Part shown: piece by piece, positions 5,767 to 13,226 of the stretch
Position numbering within the stretch: position 1 is the first letter of the stretch
Layout: each line of letters begins with the position of its first letter
Assembly: GCA_947167315.1 (NCBI GenBank)
Contig: CAMVHP010000009.1
Coordinates: 1 to 22,166 of the forward strand
DNA: 22,166 nucleotides
Source of the DNA: RGIG8782 sp017475895
Lineage (GTDB): Bacteria; Pseudomonadota; Alphaproteobacteria; Rickettsiales; UBA1997
Direction of reading: 5' to 3'
Notes under the pieces: model-generated
The model's input: only the letters and a program-made list of their open reading frames with translations
Told to the model about the DNA's origin: nothing
The model's database searches: none
Translations under genes and position numbers: made by a program

Positions 5767-5844
5767 TTCACCTTTGATAATGTAGAAATCTTTGATTGAT
5801 TTATTACCTTTTTTATTCCTTATCTTTAGTAAAATATCTTTAAC
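5767..5844 (-). pseudogene. C-terminal remnant of a third GGPGSG / LPD3-like gene
   Basis: On the minus strand 26 codons read VKDILLKIRNKKGNKSIKDF followed by YIIKGE, matching the C-termini of the two intact paralogues (VLVKIRNKQKG...KKDFYLIRDD). Upstream on that strand the frame is closed by stops and shifts. The KDTKKGIGKHLK segment at about 5880-5930 can be read but cannot be joined to it. There is no GGPGSG region, leader terminator or promoter block. It is best seen as the decayed third member of the array; 5850-6120 otherwise holds nothing recognised. Confidence 0.6.
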
Positions 5845-6120
5845 TTTGTGAATATGTTCTTGCTATTTCAAATATGTTTTTAAATGTTTTCCTATACCTT
5901 TTTTGGTATCTTTTTCAACTTGTGCCATACTTCTAACTCTCTTTATATTGTTCGTCTCTAAATAAGATTATATTTTCTAAGTTGTCTGTTATAAGATTAG
6001 AGGCAATCCTCTCCCTTTTAAGTTTACATTTTTATTCTTATTTGTCAAGTAATATTTTTTATTTATTCTGATTTCCCTTATTTTTTTATCAACTTTTTCC
6101 ATTTTTTATTCAATTTTCAT

Positions 6121-6241
6121 ATAATTATCACAAAAAATTATTTTTCACCTTTAGTCACTCCGTTTCAGCAAACTGCGGACGAACGAAAAGCTACTGATTG
6201 GAAACAAGCGTCAATAACCTAAAAATCAAGTTATAAAAACC
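6121..6241. other. Intergenic stretch with no recognised feature
   Basis: The stretch before the rpsL promoter has a short locally GC-richer part (6150-6215), but no tRNA fold, ORF or clear hairpin was found. Confidence 0.4.
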
Positions 6242-6269
6242 TTGACAAAGCAATTTTTAATATTAAAAT
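6242..6269 (+). promoter_or_regulatory. Promoter of the str operon
   Basis: TTGACA (6242-6247), 16 bp, TAAAAT (6264-6269), about 100 bp before rpsL. The leader contains a 7-bp perfect hairpin CTTAATC-GTGCT-GATTAAG (6285-6303), a possible site for leader control. Confidence 0.65.
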
Positions 6270-6366
6270 GCTCGGCAGAGTTGACTTAATCGTGCTGATT
6301 AAGAGAGTTAGTGATTATATCTTAATAAATTTATTATTAAATCATAAATAATAAAAGGTTATATTG

Positions 6367-6738
6367 ATGCCAACAATTAATCAATTAATTAAAAAACCAA
6401 GGAAACCCAAGGTTGTAAAAGATAAAGTGCCAGCAATGAAGGCATGTCCACAGGTTAGAGGTGTTTGTCTAAAAGTTTACACCACAACCCCTAAAAAACC
6501 AAACTCCGCTTTGAGAAAAGTTGCCAGAGTAAAATTGTCAAACGGAAATGAAGTTATTGCCTACATTCCAGGTGAAGGTCACAACCTACAAGAACACAGT
6601 GTTGTAGCAATAAGAGGTGGTAGGGTTAAGGACTTACCGGGTGTGAGATACCACATAATAAGAGGTTATCTAGATACACAGGGTGTAAAAGACAGAAAAC
6701 AAGCCCGATCCAGATACGGTGTTAAGAAACCAAAATAA
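6367..6738 (+). CDS. rpsL: 30S ribosomal protein S12
   Basis: A 123-aa component of the decoding centre of the small subunit. Signature segments are TTTPKKPNSALRKVARVKL (about 40-58), PGEGHNLQEHS and RGGRVKDLPGVRYH. The lysines of PKKPNSA and RVKDLPG, where streptomycin resistance mutations usually fall, are the common susceptible form. A TTG at 6364 is in frame, but the ATG at 6367 gives the normal MPTINQLI start, with AAAGG about 8 nt upstream. It is followed after 18 nt by rpsG. Confidence 0.97.
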   Translation: MPTINQLIKKPRKPKVVKDKVPAMKACPQVRGVCLKVYTTTPKKPNSALRKVARVKLSNGNEVIAYIPGEGHNLQEHSVVAIRGGRVKDLPGVRYHIIRGYLDTQGVKDRKQARSRYGVKKPK

Positions 6739-6756
6739 TAAATTACAGGAGTTATA

Positions 6757-7224
6757 ATGAGAAGAAGAGCGGCAGTTAAGCGAGAAATAATGCCAGATGC
6801 AAAGTATAACAGTGTTTTGGTGGCAAAATTCATAAATTATGTTATGCTTGACGGTAAGAAATCAATAGTTGAAAAAGAAGCTTACAAGGCATTGGATGAG
6901 CTAGGAGTTAAACTAAAAAAAGATAATTTGGAAGCGTTCCAAGAATTAATAGAAAAAATAACACCAAAAATTGAAGTAAGATCAAGAAGAATTGGTGGTG
7001 CTACATATCAAGTTCCTGTTGAAGTTTCAGACAGAAGAGGAATGGCATTGGCACTAAAATGGTTAACAACAACCATAAGAAAACAATCAGGAAAAACATT
7101 GGCTGAAAAGATAGTTAAAAGTCTTTTGGAAATATCAAACAACACTGGTTGGGCTTTCAAGAAGAAAGAAGAAGTATTTAGGATGGCAGAGGCTAACAAA
7201 GCATTCGCTTCATATAGTTGGTAA
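6757..7224 (+). CDS. rpsG: 30S ribosomal protein S7
   Basis: A 155-aa primary 16S rRNA-binding protein that organises the 30S head and lines the E site. It starts MRRRAAVKREIMPDAKY and contains VLVAKFINYVMLDGKK, EVRSRRIGGATYQVPVEV (about 74-91) and the terminal RMAEANKAFASYSW. Length is normal. AGGAG precedes the ATG at good spacing. It is cotranscribed with rpsL; a hairpin follows directly and separates it from fusA. Confidence 0.97.
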   Translation: MRRRAAVKREIMPDAKYNSVLVAKFINYVMLDGKKSIVEKEAYKALDELGVKLKKDNLEAFQELIEKITPKIEVRSRRIGGATYQVPVEVSDRRGMALALKWLTTTIRKQSGKTLAEKIVKSLLEISNNTGWAFKKKEEVFRMAEANKAFASYSW

Positions 7225-7227
7225 TTT

Positions 7228-7263
7228 TTGACAGAATATAAGCGTGTCTTATATTCTGTTTTG
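7228..7263 (+). promoter_or_regulatory. Overlapping terminator hairpin and promoter between rpsG and fusA
   Basis: A perfect 12-bp stem, ACAGAATATAAG (7231-7242) with its complement (7248-7259) and loop CGTGT, is followed by TTTT. The same bases contain TTGACA (7228-7233), 16 bp, TATATT (7250-7255), a good promoter for fusA 34 bp upstream of its start. The hairpin can end rpsG transcripts while the DNA restarts transcription of fusA. A dimeric repressor site is another reading. Confidence 0.55.
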
Positions 7264-7289
7264 CTTTTATTAATGTAATGTTTTAAAAT

Positions 7290-9371
7290 ATGGCGAGAGA
7301 GTATAGCATAGATAAATATAGAAATATTGGTATTATGGCGCACATAGATGCCGGAAAGACAACCACAACCGAAAGAATTTTGTTTTACACCGGTAAAACA
7401 CACAAAATAGGTGAAGTTCATGATGGTGCGGCAACTATGGACTGGATGGTTCAGGAGCAGGAAAGAGGTATAACAATTACATCTGCAGCAACAACCTGTT
7501 TCTGGAGAAAGCATAGAATTAATATAATCGACACACCGGGACACGTTGACTTTACCATTGAGGTTGAAAGATCACTGAAGGTTTTGGATGGTGCTGTAGC
7601 AGTGTTTGATAGTGTTGCTGGTGTTGAACCACAGTCCGAAACCAACTGGAGATTAGCAAACAAGTATAAAGTTCCTAGAATTTGTTTCTGTAACAAAATG
7701 GACAGAACCGGAGCAAATTTCATGAGAACCGTCGACATGATAGAAAACAGATTAAAGGCAAGACCATTGGTTTTGCAATTGCCAGTGGGAGCTGGTGAAA
7801 CATATGCCGGAATGGTTGATCTATTGACAATGAAATGGTTCTGTTGGGAAGATGAAACACAGGGCGCTCCGTACGTTGAAAATGAAATTCCAGCCGACAT
7901 GGTGGAAATGGCAAATGAATACAGACAAAAGCTAGTGGAAACAGTTGTAGAACAGGACGACAAATTAATGGAAAAGTACTTCAACGGTGAAGAAATCTCC
8001 GTTGACGAGTTGAGAGCTTGCATAAGAAAGGGAACTGTATCCTTTAGTTTTGTACCGGTTTTAAATGGAACAGCATTTAAAAATAAAGGAATTCAGCCAC
8101 TTTTGGATGCTATAGTTGATTATCTACCAAGTCCAGCAGATACTGCCGGTATTCACGGAACAAAAAACGGTAAAGAATTCTGTTTAAAGTATGATGATAA
8201 AGAATTTGCTGGTTTAGCATTCAAGGTAGCTAACGACCCATTTGTTGGTTCAATCACATTCGTCAGAATTTATTCTGGTGAATTGATATCCGGAACAAGT
8301 GTTGAAAACACAGTAAAGGATAAAACCGAAAGAATAGGTAGAATGCTATTGATGCACGCTAACAACAGAGAAGATATAAAAGAAGCCTACGCCGGTGATA
8401 TTATCGCTATCGCCGGTTTAAAATACACGACAACAGGTGAAACCTTAACGGATAAAGGAACTGGAATTGTATTGGAAAAAATGGATTTCCCAGATCCAGT
8501 TATTGAAGTTTCCGTTGAACCTAAAACACAGGCTGATCAGGAAAAAATGGGCATAGCCCTATCTAGACTTTTGGCTGAGGATCCATCCTTAAGAGTTGAG
8601 ACAGATAAGGAAAGTGGACAAACAATACTAAAGGGTATGGGTGAGTTACATCTTGAAATTATCGTAGATAGAATGAAAAGGGAATTCAAGGTTGACGCAA
8701 ATATAGGACAACCGCAAGTTGCCTACAGAGAAACCATAACAAAAACTATAGAACACGAATATCTACACAAAAAACAAACGGGTGGTTCTGGACAATTCGC
8801 TAAAATTAACGTTAGATTTGAACCTAAACCAAAAACAGAAGAGGATAAATCAGACTTTAAATTTGAAAGTGAAATCGTCGGCGGTAGAGTTCCAAAAGAA
8901 TACATTCCGGGTGTTGAAAAAGGTTTCGAGATTGCCAGAAATACAGGTGTTATAGCTGGTTATCCGGTTGTGGACTTTAAGGCTGTTCTATTCGATGGTG
9001 CTTATCACGAAGTGGACTCATCAGTGTTAGCGTTCGAAATAGCGGCTAGAGCATGCTTCAAAGAAGCAATGGCAAAAGCAAGTCCTGTTTTGTTGGAACC
9101 TATGATGTCCGTTGAGGTTGTTACTCCGGAAGATTACATGGGTGATATAATCGGTGATATTAACTCCCGAAGAGGACAGATAAGAAACCTTGATGACAGA
9201 GATGGAATAAAAGTTATAGACGCTTTGGTTCCATTGGCATCAATGTTTGGATATGTTAACACATTAAGATCTCTATCTCAGGGTAGAGCACAATTTACCA
9301 TGATCTTTGAAAGATATGATCAGGTACCAACATTTATAGCTGATGAAATAAAAGCTAAAAGAACAATGTAG
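7290..9371 (+). CDS. fusA: Translation elongation factor G
   Basis: A 693-aa GTPase that drives ribosomal translocation and, with RRF, ribosome recycling. The G domain shows AHIDAGKTTT (18-27), the switch I segment RGITITSAATT (about 59-69), DTPGHVDF (81-88) and NKMD (135-138). Domain II follows from about 300 and the C-terminal domains include GMGELHLE and the late ARACFKEAM and GDINSRRGQI segments. Length is standard, so this is the canonical bacterial factor rather than a ribosome-protection homologue. The start ATG has no strong ribosome binding site. It is the last gene of the str cluster here: a strong terminator follows and no tuf gene is adjacent. Confidence 0.97.
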   Translation: MAREYSIDKYRNIGIMAHIDAGKTTTTERILFYTGKTHKIGEVHDGAATMDWMVQEQERGITITSAATTCFWRKHRINIIDTPGHVDFTIEVERSLKVLDGAVAVFDSVAGVEPQSETNWRLANKYKVPRICFCNKMDRTGANFMRTVDMIENRLKARPLVLQLPVGAGETYAGMVDLLTMKWFCWEDETQGAPYVENEIPADMVEMANEYRQKLVETVVEQDDKLMEKYFNGEEISVDELRACIRKGTVSFSFVPVLNGTAFKNKGIQPLLDAIVDYLPSPADTAGIHGTKNGKEFCLKYDDKEFAGLAFKVANDPFVGSITFVRIYSGELISGTSVENTVKDKTERIGRMLLMHANNREDIKEAYAGDIIAIAGLKYTTTGETLTDKGTGIVLEKMDFPDPVIEVSVEPKTQADQEKMGIALSRLLAEDPSLRVETDKESGQTILKGMGELHLEIIVDRMKREFKVDANIGQPQVAYRETITKTIEHEYLHKKQTGGSGQFAKINVRFEPKPKTEEDKSDFKFESEIVGGRVPKEYIPGVEKGFEIARNTGVIAGYPVVDFKAVLFDGAYHEVDSSVLAFEIAARACFKEAMAKASPVLLEPMMSVEVVTPEDYMGDIIGDINSRRGQIRNLDDRDGIKVIDALVPLASMFGYVNTLRSLSQGRAQFTMIFERYDQVPTFIADEIKAKRTM

Positions 9372-9395
9372 TCAATACATTATTGAGAACAACAT

Positions 9396-9426
9396 AACCA
9401 CCGGCTTGCTTGCCGGTGGTTTTTTA
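9396..9426 (+). terminator. Strong intrinsic terminator after fusA
   Basis: AACCACCGGC (9396-9405) and GCCGGTGGTT (9412-9421) form a 10-bp GC-rich stem with a 6-nt loop, followed by a T-run. It ends the str cluster. Confidence 0.9.
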
Positions 9427-9486
9427 TTTTGTCAGCATATTTATATGGTATTTTATATTATTATCTGTGATCAGCAATTAAAAAGT

Positions 9487-9514
9487 TGACATATTACTAA
9501 AATATGGTATAATA
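9487..9514 (+). promoter_or_regulatory. Promoter of first ankyrin gene
   Basis: Consensus TTGACA (9487-9492), 16 bp, consensus TATAAT (9509-9514). The leader then holds TAATTTATTATTTTTATAAGG, a version of the box shared with the genes at 12795 and 14224. Confidence 0.8.
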
Positions 9515-9560
9515 TCAGGTGCAAATATATAATTTATTATTTTTATAAGGAATTAAAAAA

Positions 9561-10835
9561 ATGAAGAAAAACGAATCGCAGCTTTTTGATGCTATAAAGA
9601 GCAAAGATACAAAAAAGGCAATAAATCTGATAAAATCAGTAGATAACATAAATATAAAAAATGAATATGGTAAAGACCCACTACAGTTAGCAATAAAATA
9701 TGATAATCAAGACATTATTGAAACTTTGTTGGAAAATGGAATTGACGCTAATGCAAAAGATGACAGTTATGGCCGCACTGCACTTCACATGCTAGCTAAA
9801 AAAAAATTAAATGGAGAAACACTTAATAAATTACTGGAAAGGACAACTGATATTAATACACAAGACGCCAACGGCAAAACCGCACTTCATTGGGCAGCTT
9901 CGTTTAACAATCAAGAAATGATTGAGATATTATTGAAACATGGAGCTAGTCTAGATATAAAAGATAAAGATGGAAGAGACCCAATTGATTATGCATGGAA
10001 TCATGAAAAGCTGGTGAAATATTTAAAACTAAAAAAACTAGAACAAGAAGATCAGAAAAAATTTGAAAAGATAAAGGAAGCAATAATAAATAAAAACGAT
10101 CAAGAGGCAATAGAATTAATACAAACCATAGGAAACATTAATGTAAAAGACAATACCACCATACTTCAGTATGCAGCAATGTTCGGAACTCCTGAAGTGG
10201 TTGAAGCAACATTAAATGAAGGTGCTGACATTAACATAAAAGATGAAAGTGGTAAAAATGCAATTCATTGGGCGGTTCTGTACGGAAATTATGAAGCAGT
10301 TAAAAAACTTACTGAAAACGTAAATGCTTATGCTTTAGATAAAATGAAGGATAATAACGGCCACAGTCCATATTATTATGCATCGCACATATGTTACAAC
10401 AACAAAATATCAGATTATTTAACAATGAAAAAAATTGAAGCAGCGGTTGAATATGGCGACGAAGAAGAGGCAAAGGAATTAGTATGGAATATTGATAATA
10501 TTAACATGAAAGATGAAAATGGTATTAATTTAATTGAGTTTGCAACCGCATACGATAGCTACGGGTTAATTGAGGAATTATTAAAAAGAGATGATCTTGA
10601 TATAGATAATGGTTTTAATATAGATAATGGTTTTAATATACCACTTCAAACGACGAATTTACCTGAAAATAGTGAAACAGATAGAATGGCGGAGATACAT
10701 AGACAACAATATATGGAAGAAATCAAACAAATAGAAATAGCTGAAGAACAACAGGAACTTGACAATCTACAGGAAGCAAGCGAAGAATCTGATTTATCAG
10801 ATTATATTGAGATTAACCCCTATAGCATTCACTAG
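9561..10835 (+). CDS. Ankyrin-repeat protein with three modules
   Basis: A 424-aa protein made almost wholly of ankyrin repeats, a scaffold for protein binding; the partner is unknown. No signal peptide or membrane segment. Three similar modules can be seen. Each opens with a helix pair such as LFDAIKSKDTKKAINLIKSV (8-27), KIKEAIINKNDQEAIELIQ (170-188) or KIEAAVEYGDEEEAKELV (291-308), followed by a variant of NIN.KDE.G. Modules 1 and 2 close with YLKLKK (154-159) and YLTMKK (286-291). The third is cut short by a duplicated DIDNGFN segment (347-359). The tail (about 375-415) is rich in Glu and Gln and probably helical. AAGGA lies before the ATG. Codon use and AT content fit the neighbours. It could be a secreted effector, but nothing in the sequence proves export. 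Confidence 0.9.
   Translation: MKKNESQLFDAIKSKDTKKAINLIKSVDNINIKNEYGKDPLQLAIKYDNQDIIETLLENGIDANAKDDSYGRTALHMLAKKKLNGETLNKLLERTTDINTQDANGKTALHWAASFNNQEMIEILLKHGASLDIKDKDGRDPIDYAWNHEKLVKYLKLKKLEQEDQKKFEKIKEAIINKNDQEAIELIQTIGNINVKDNTTILQYAAMFGTPEVVEATLNEGADINIKDESGKNAIHWAVLYGNYEAVKKLTENVNAYALDKMKDNNGHSPYYYASHICYNNKISDYLTMKKIEAAVEYGDEEEAKELVWNIDNINMKDENGINLIEFATAYDSYGLIEELLKRDDLDIDNGFNIDNGFNIPLQTTNLPENSETDRMAEIHRQQYMEEIKQIEIAEEQQELDNLQEASEESDLSDYIEINPYSIH
10601..10636 (+). repeat. Two tandem 18-bp units in the ankyrin gene
   Basis: TATAGATAATGGTTTTAA is present twice in a row (10601-10618, 10619-10636), in frame, adding six residues. It looks like a recent slippage duplication. Confidence 0.85.
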
Positions 10836-10861
10836 TGGTAAATGCCATTTATAATACCTTT

Positions 10862-10927
10862 GTAGTGTTAGATACGGAGATCTAATACTACGCTAAAAAT
10901 AGATGGTTTATCCATCTATTTTTTATT
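10862..10927 (+). terminator. Double hairpin terminator after first ankyrin gene
   Basis: The first stem is GTAGTGTTAGA/TCTAATACTAC (10862-10872, 10881-10891, one G-T pair). The second, AAAATAGATGG/CCATCTATTTT (about 10896-10922), is followed by more T and is the likely terminator. Confidence 0.8.
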
Positions 10928-10943
10928 GATAGCAATAAAACAG

Positions 10944-10971
10944 TTGACATTTTGTTGAATTAAATTACTAT
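10944..10971 (+). promoter_or_regulatory. Promoter of second ankyrin locus
   Basis: TTGACA (10944-10949), 16 bp, TACTAT (10966-10971). The leader includes ATTATTATTTTATAG, and AGGTAATTAAT precedes the ATG at 11013, as at 16982. Confidence 0.7.
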
Positions 10972-11140
10972 GCCAAACAATTATTATTTTATAGAACAAT
11001 TAGGTAATTAATATGGATAATATATATAATGATGCTGAGTATAATAGACAAATTATAAAAGCCTGTGATAGAATTATTGGAAATAATCTAGAACACCTAG
11101 AGGAGGTTATTTTGGAACATGGAACATTAAATACCAAAAA

Positions 11141-11314
11141 AGAAATATAGCAGAGCATTTTTTATTTCAATATGCAATTGATCGTAATAATATGAATGTG
11201 GCGGAATATTTAGTAAAACGTATAAATAGAAATATAGCAGAACATCTTTTACTTCAATATGCAATTGATCATAATAATATGGATGCGGCGGAATATTTAG
11301 TAAAACGTATCCTT
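11141..11314 (+). repeat. 87-bp tandem duplication in the second ankyrin locus
   Basis: Two 29-codon units start at 11141 and 11228 (RNIAEHFLFQYAIDRNNM and RNIAEHLLLQYAIDHNNM, each followed by an AAEYLVKR-like end). The copies differ at few bases, so the duplication is recent and in frame. Confidence 0.85.
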
Positions 11315-11740
11315 AATCTCAGACCAGAAGATCAGTATGAATCCATAACCAATCCAGCATTAAGATCGAACGATAAATACATACAAAGATATCTAGATAA
11401 AAACCGATTGCTGGTTGTAGATGCAATAAAAAGAAGGAGTCTTGATCAACTAAGTACTTCATTAAGGATGGGTGCTGACCTTAGAACGGATGGTAATTAT
11501 AGTAACATAAACCTCCTACTCTATTATGGACCAAAGTATGGTAACAAAGAAATAATGGAATATCTAGTAAATAATATAGGTATTGACATTCATGCGAAAG
11601 ATATGGAAGGAAACTCCATAATATGCTACGCAGCATCAAATGACAACATTGAAGCGATAGAATATTTGATGAGCAAGGGAATCGACATTAATACAACAAA
11701 TAAATTCAATCAAACTCCAATTTTTTTTTGCAGTCAATAA
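11192..11740 (+). CDS. Ankyrin-repeat fragment (middle piece of second locus)
   Basis: A 182-codon open piece whose frame is already open upstream of its first ATG. It holds the second unit of the 87-bp duplication, a long non-repeat linker (LRPEDQYESITNPALRSNDKYIQRYLDKN), then ankyrin repeats (VDAIKRRSLDQLSTSLRMGADL, KYGNKEIMEYLVNNIGIDIHAKDMEG, ASNDNIEAIEYLMSKGIDI). It ends in a false NQTPIFFCSQ tail created by the T9 run. It has no ribosome binding site of its own and is more likely part of the 11013-12662 gene than a separate protein. Confidence 0.5.
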   Translation: MNVAEYLVKRINRNIAEHLLLQYAIDHNNMDAAEYLVKRILNLRPEDQYESITNPALRSNDKYIQRYLDKNRLLVVDAIKRRSLDQLSTSLRMGADLRTDGNYSNINLLLYYGPKYGNKEIMEYLVNNIGIDIHAKDMEGNSIICYAASNDNIEAIEYLMSKGIDINTTNKFNQTPIFFCSQ

Positions 11741-11753
11741 GAAAAATCCAAGA

Positions 11754-12662
11754 ATGGTTGAATACTTAATAAAACATGGAGCCAATGTTAATGTTGCAGA
11801 TAAAAACGGCACTCCTTTGCTTCACTTTGCAATTACTTGTGGAAATCTTGAGGTGATAAAATGTTTAGTTGAAAATGGAGCTGACATTAACGCATCAGGT
11901 CCAAATAAAGATTCTGCCTTTGGGTGCGCAGTCAAATGTGGAAACGAAAAAATAATTAATTATTTGAATCTTATGAAACAAAAGCAACGTATAAAAAATA
12001 TAAAGGAAATGGCAGAAGAAGGGAAATATGAAGAAGCAAAACAACTAATGCAAAATACTACACACGTTAGTATGCAGGATGAAAGTGGTAGCACTCTGCT
12101 CCACTGGGCAACTTTAAATAGACATCTGCCAATAGTTAAAGCGTTAATTTCAAGAAACGATGTTAATATTAATGCATGTGATGCCGATAATAACACAGCA
12201 CTTCATATGGCGGTTGCAAGCAAAAACATTGAAATGGTAAAATGTTTAGTAAATGGCGGAGCTAATATCAACGTAAGAAACAAAAACGGAGAAACTCCAT
12301 ATCGATATGTATGTAATATTAATAATAACTATCTAGAATTAAGACAATGTAAACAGAAAGAAGAACAACAAGAATTAGCAAACGAGTATACTATCGATGC
12401 CATTAAGACTGGAGATTTTTATTATTTAAAATTCATAAAATTCATGATAGACAATGGCGTGGTTAGTATTAATACTAAAGATGAAGATGGTAATTCTTTA
12501 ATCGATATTGCCAAACAATCAAAAAATGACAAAATTTTAGAATATTTAGAACTGAAGCAAAAGGAACAACAAACATTGGAGAACAACAAAGAATTAGAAA
12601 ATCTACTAAAACTTGCCTCTGAATTTGATAGAAGAAATGCAGCCCAAAGGGTAACGCTTTAA
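11754..12662 (+). CDS. Ankyrin-repeat fragment (last piece of second locus)
   Basis: A 302-codon piece with two modules. Ankyrin repeats run to about residue 70 and end in YLNLMKQKQR. A new opening helix pair, NIKEMAEEGKYEEAKQLMQN, is followed by four or so repeats, including LLHWATLNRHLPIVKALISR and ALHMAVASKNIEMVKCLVNGGANINV. A closing EYLELKQKEQQ (about 269-279) leads into a Glu- and Asn-rich helical tail. The ATG at 11754 lies inside an ankyrin helix (RMVEYLIKHGAN) and has no ribosome binding site, so an independent start there is unlikely unless translation restarts. Confidence 0.55.
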   Translation: MVEYLIKHGANVNVADKNGTPLLHFAITCGNLEVIKCLVENGADINASGPNKDSAFGCAVKCGNEKIINYLNLMKQKQRIKNIKEMAEEGKYEEAKQLMQNTTHVSMQDESGSTLLHWATLNRHLPIVKALISRNDVNINACDADNNTALHMAVASKNIEMVKCLVNGGANINVRNKNGETPYRYVCNINNNYLELRQCKQKEEQQELANEYTIDAIKTGDFYYLKFIKFMIDNGVVSINTKDEDGNSLIDIAKQSKNDKILEYLELKQKEQQTLENNKELENLLKLASEFDRRNAAQRVTL

Positions 12663-12702
12663 AAAGCTTTAAACTGTAAAATCAACCATCATCACAAACA
12701 TG

Positions 12703-12731
12703 TTGACTTAAAGGCAAGATTTATTATAATG
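12703..12731 (+). promoter_or_regulatory. Promoter of third ankyrin locus
   Basis: TTGACT (12703-12708), 17 bp, TATAAT (12726-12731). The leader holds TTAATTATTATTTTTATT followed by A5 (12758-12780), nearly identical to the box at 14187-14210. Confidence 0.75.
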
Positions 12732-12794
12732 TCCACATTATTTAAAGTATTAAATATTAATTATTATTTTTATTAAAAAACACAGATAATTTAA

Positions 12795-13226
12795 ATGTAC
12801 AGTGAAACACAATTTCCTCAAAACACACCCAACCGACTATGGCACCTATTACCATTACCAGTAACAAGAAGAAATAGAACAACCGAAAGTGATTTAGTTT
12901 TCGAAGCCATTGAAACCGGTAATATTAATCCGCTAAAATACTTCATGAAACAAAACAAGGTAGACGTCAATACAAAAGATGATCTTGGTATTAGTTTTCT
13001 CCGGCTTGCAGCCCAGAAGGGAGATTCCAAAATAGTAAAATATCTTGTAGAACACGGAGCCGATGTAAATTCTGAAAATATATTTGGAGATACGCCACTT
13101 CATTATGCGGTCTCACATATAGATTCCGGCATAGCAAAATATCTAATGGATCATGGTGCCAATGCTAACGTTACAAATGAATTCGGCGATACTCCAATTC
13201 ACTATGCAAAAAATGGGAAATCTTGA
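12795..13226 (+). CDS. Ankyrin-repeat fragment (first piece of third locus)
   Basis: 143 codons from the true start. A 30-residue Pro- and Arg-containing N-terminus leads into VFEAIETGNINPLKYFMKQNKVDVNTKD and three further ankyrin units (AAQKGDSKIVKYLVEHGADVN, AVSHIDSGIAKYLMDHGANANV, and the start of the next). If translated as is, this would be a short ankyrin protein with a four-residue false tail. Confidence 0.55.
   Translation: MYSETQFPQNTPNRLWHLLPLPVTRRNRTTESDLVFEAIETGNINPLKYFMKQNKVDVNTKDDLGISFLRLAAQKGDSKIVKYLVEHGADVNSENIFGDTPLHYAVSHIDSGIAKYLMDHGANANVTNEFGDTPIHYAKNGKS

Larger units (their letters stand above)
11013..12662 (+). pseudogene. Second ankyrin locus, split by two homopolymer frameshifts
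   Basis: One ankyrin-repeat gene of about 550 codons read in three pieces. The ATG at 11013 opens 45 codons (MDNIYNDAEYNRQ...), stopping at 11150. Adding one A to the A6 run at 11136-11141 joins them to the next frame (RNIAEHF). That frame stops at 11740, just after a T9 run at 11721-11729. Removing one T gives TPIFFAVNKKNPRMVEYL, which matches the paralogue's TPLFYAV at about 13489-13506, and continues into 11754-12662. Both indels sit in homopolymers and cancel in frame. They may be real inactivation, phase variation, slippage that restores some full product, or sequence errors. An own promoter and a ribosome binding site (AGGTAATTAAT) suggest expression. Confidence 0.75.

Noticed and set aside
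3400..6160. Genomic island integrated at tRNA-Leu
   Set aside because: No direct repeat of the tRNA 3' end was found downstream and no integrase gene is present.
6490..6660. Streptomycin-resistance changes in S12
   Set aside because: Both usual lysine positions carry the common susceptible residue.
7008..8023. Minus-strand ORFs of 178 and 190 codons over rpsG and fusA
   Set aside because: Cys- and Ser-rich antisense shadows of well-identified genes.
11136..11142. Programmed -1 ribosomal frameshift at AAAAAAG
   Set aside because: The heptamer is not in the canonical A_AAA_AAG phase relative to the upstream frame, and no downstream stimulating structure is evident.
13153..13212. ATG at 13153 as start of the second piece of the third ankyrin locus
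   Set aside because: In that frame the first 20 codons are the out-of-frame reading of ankyrin sequence; ankyrin coding resumes only after the A6 run.
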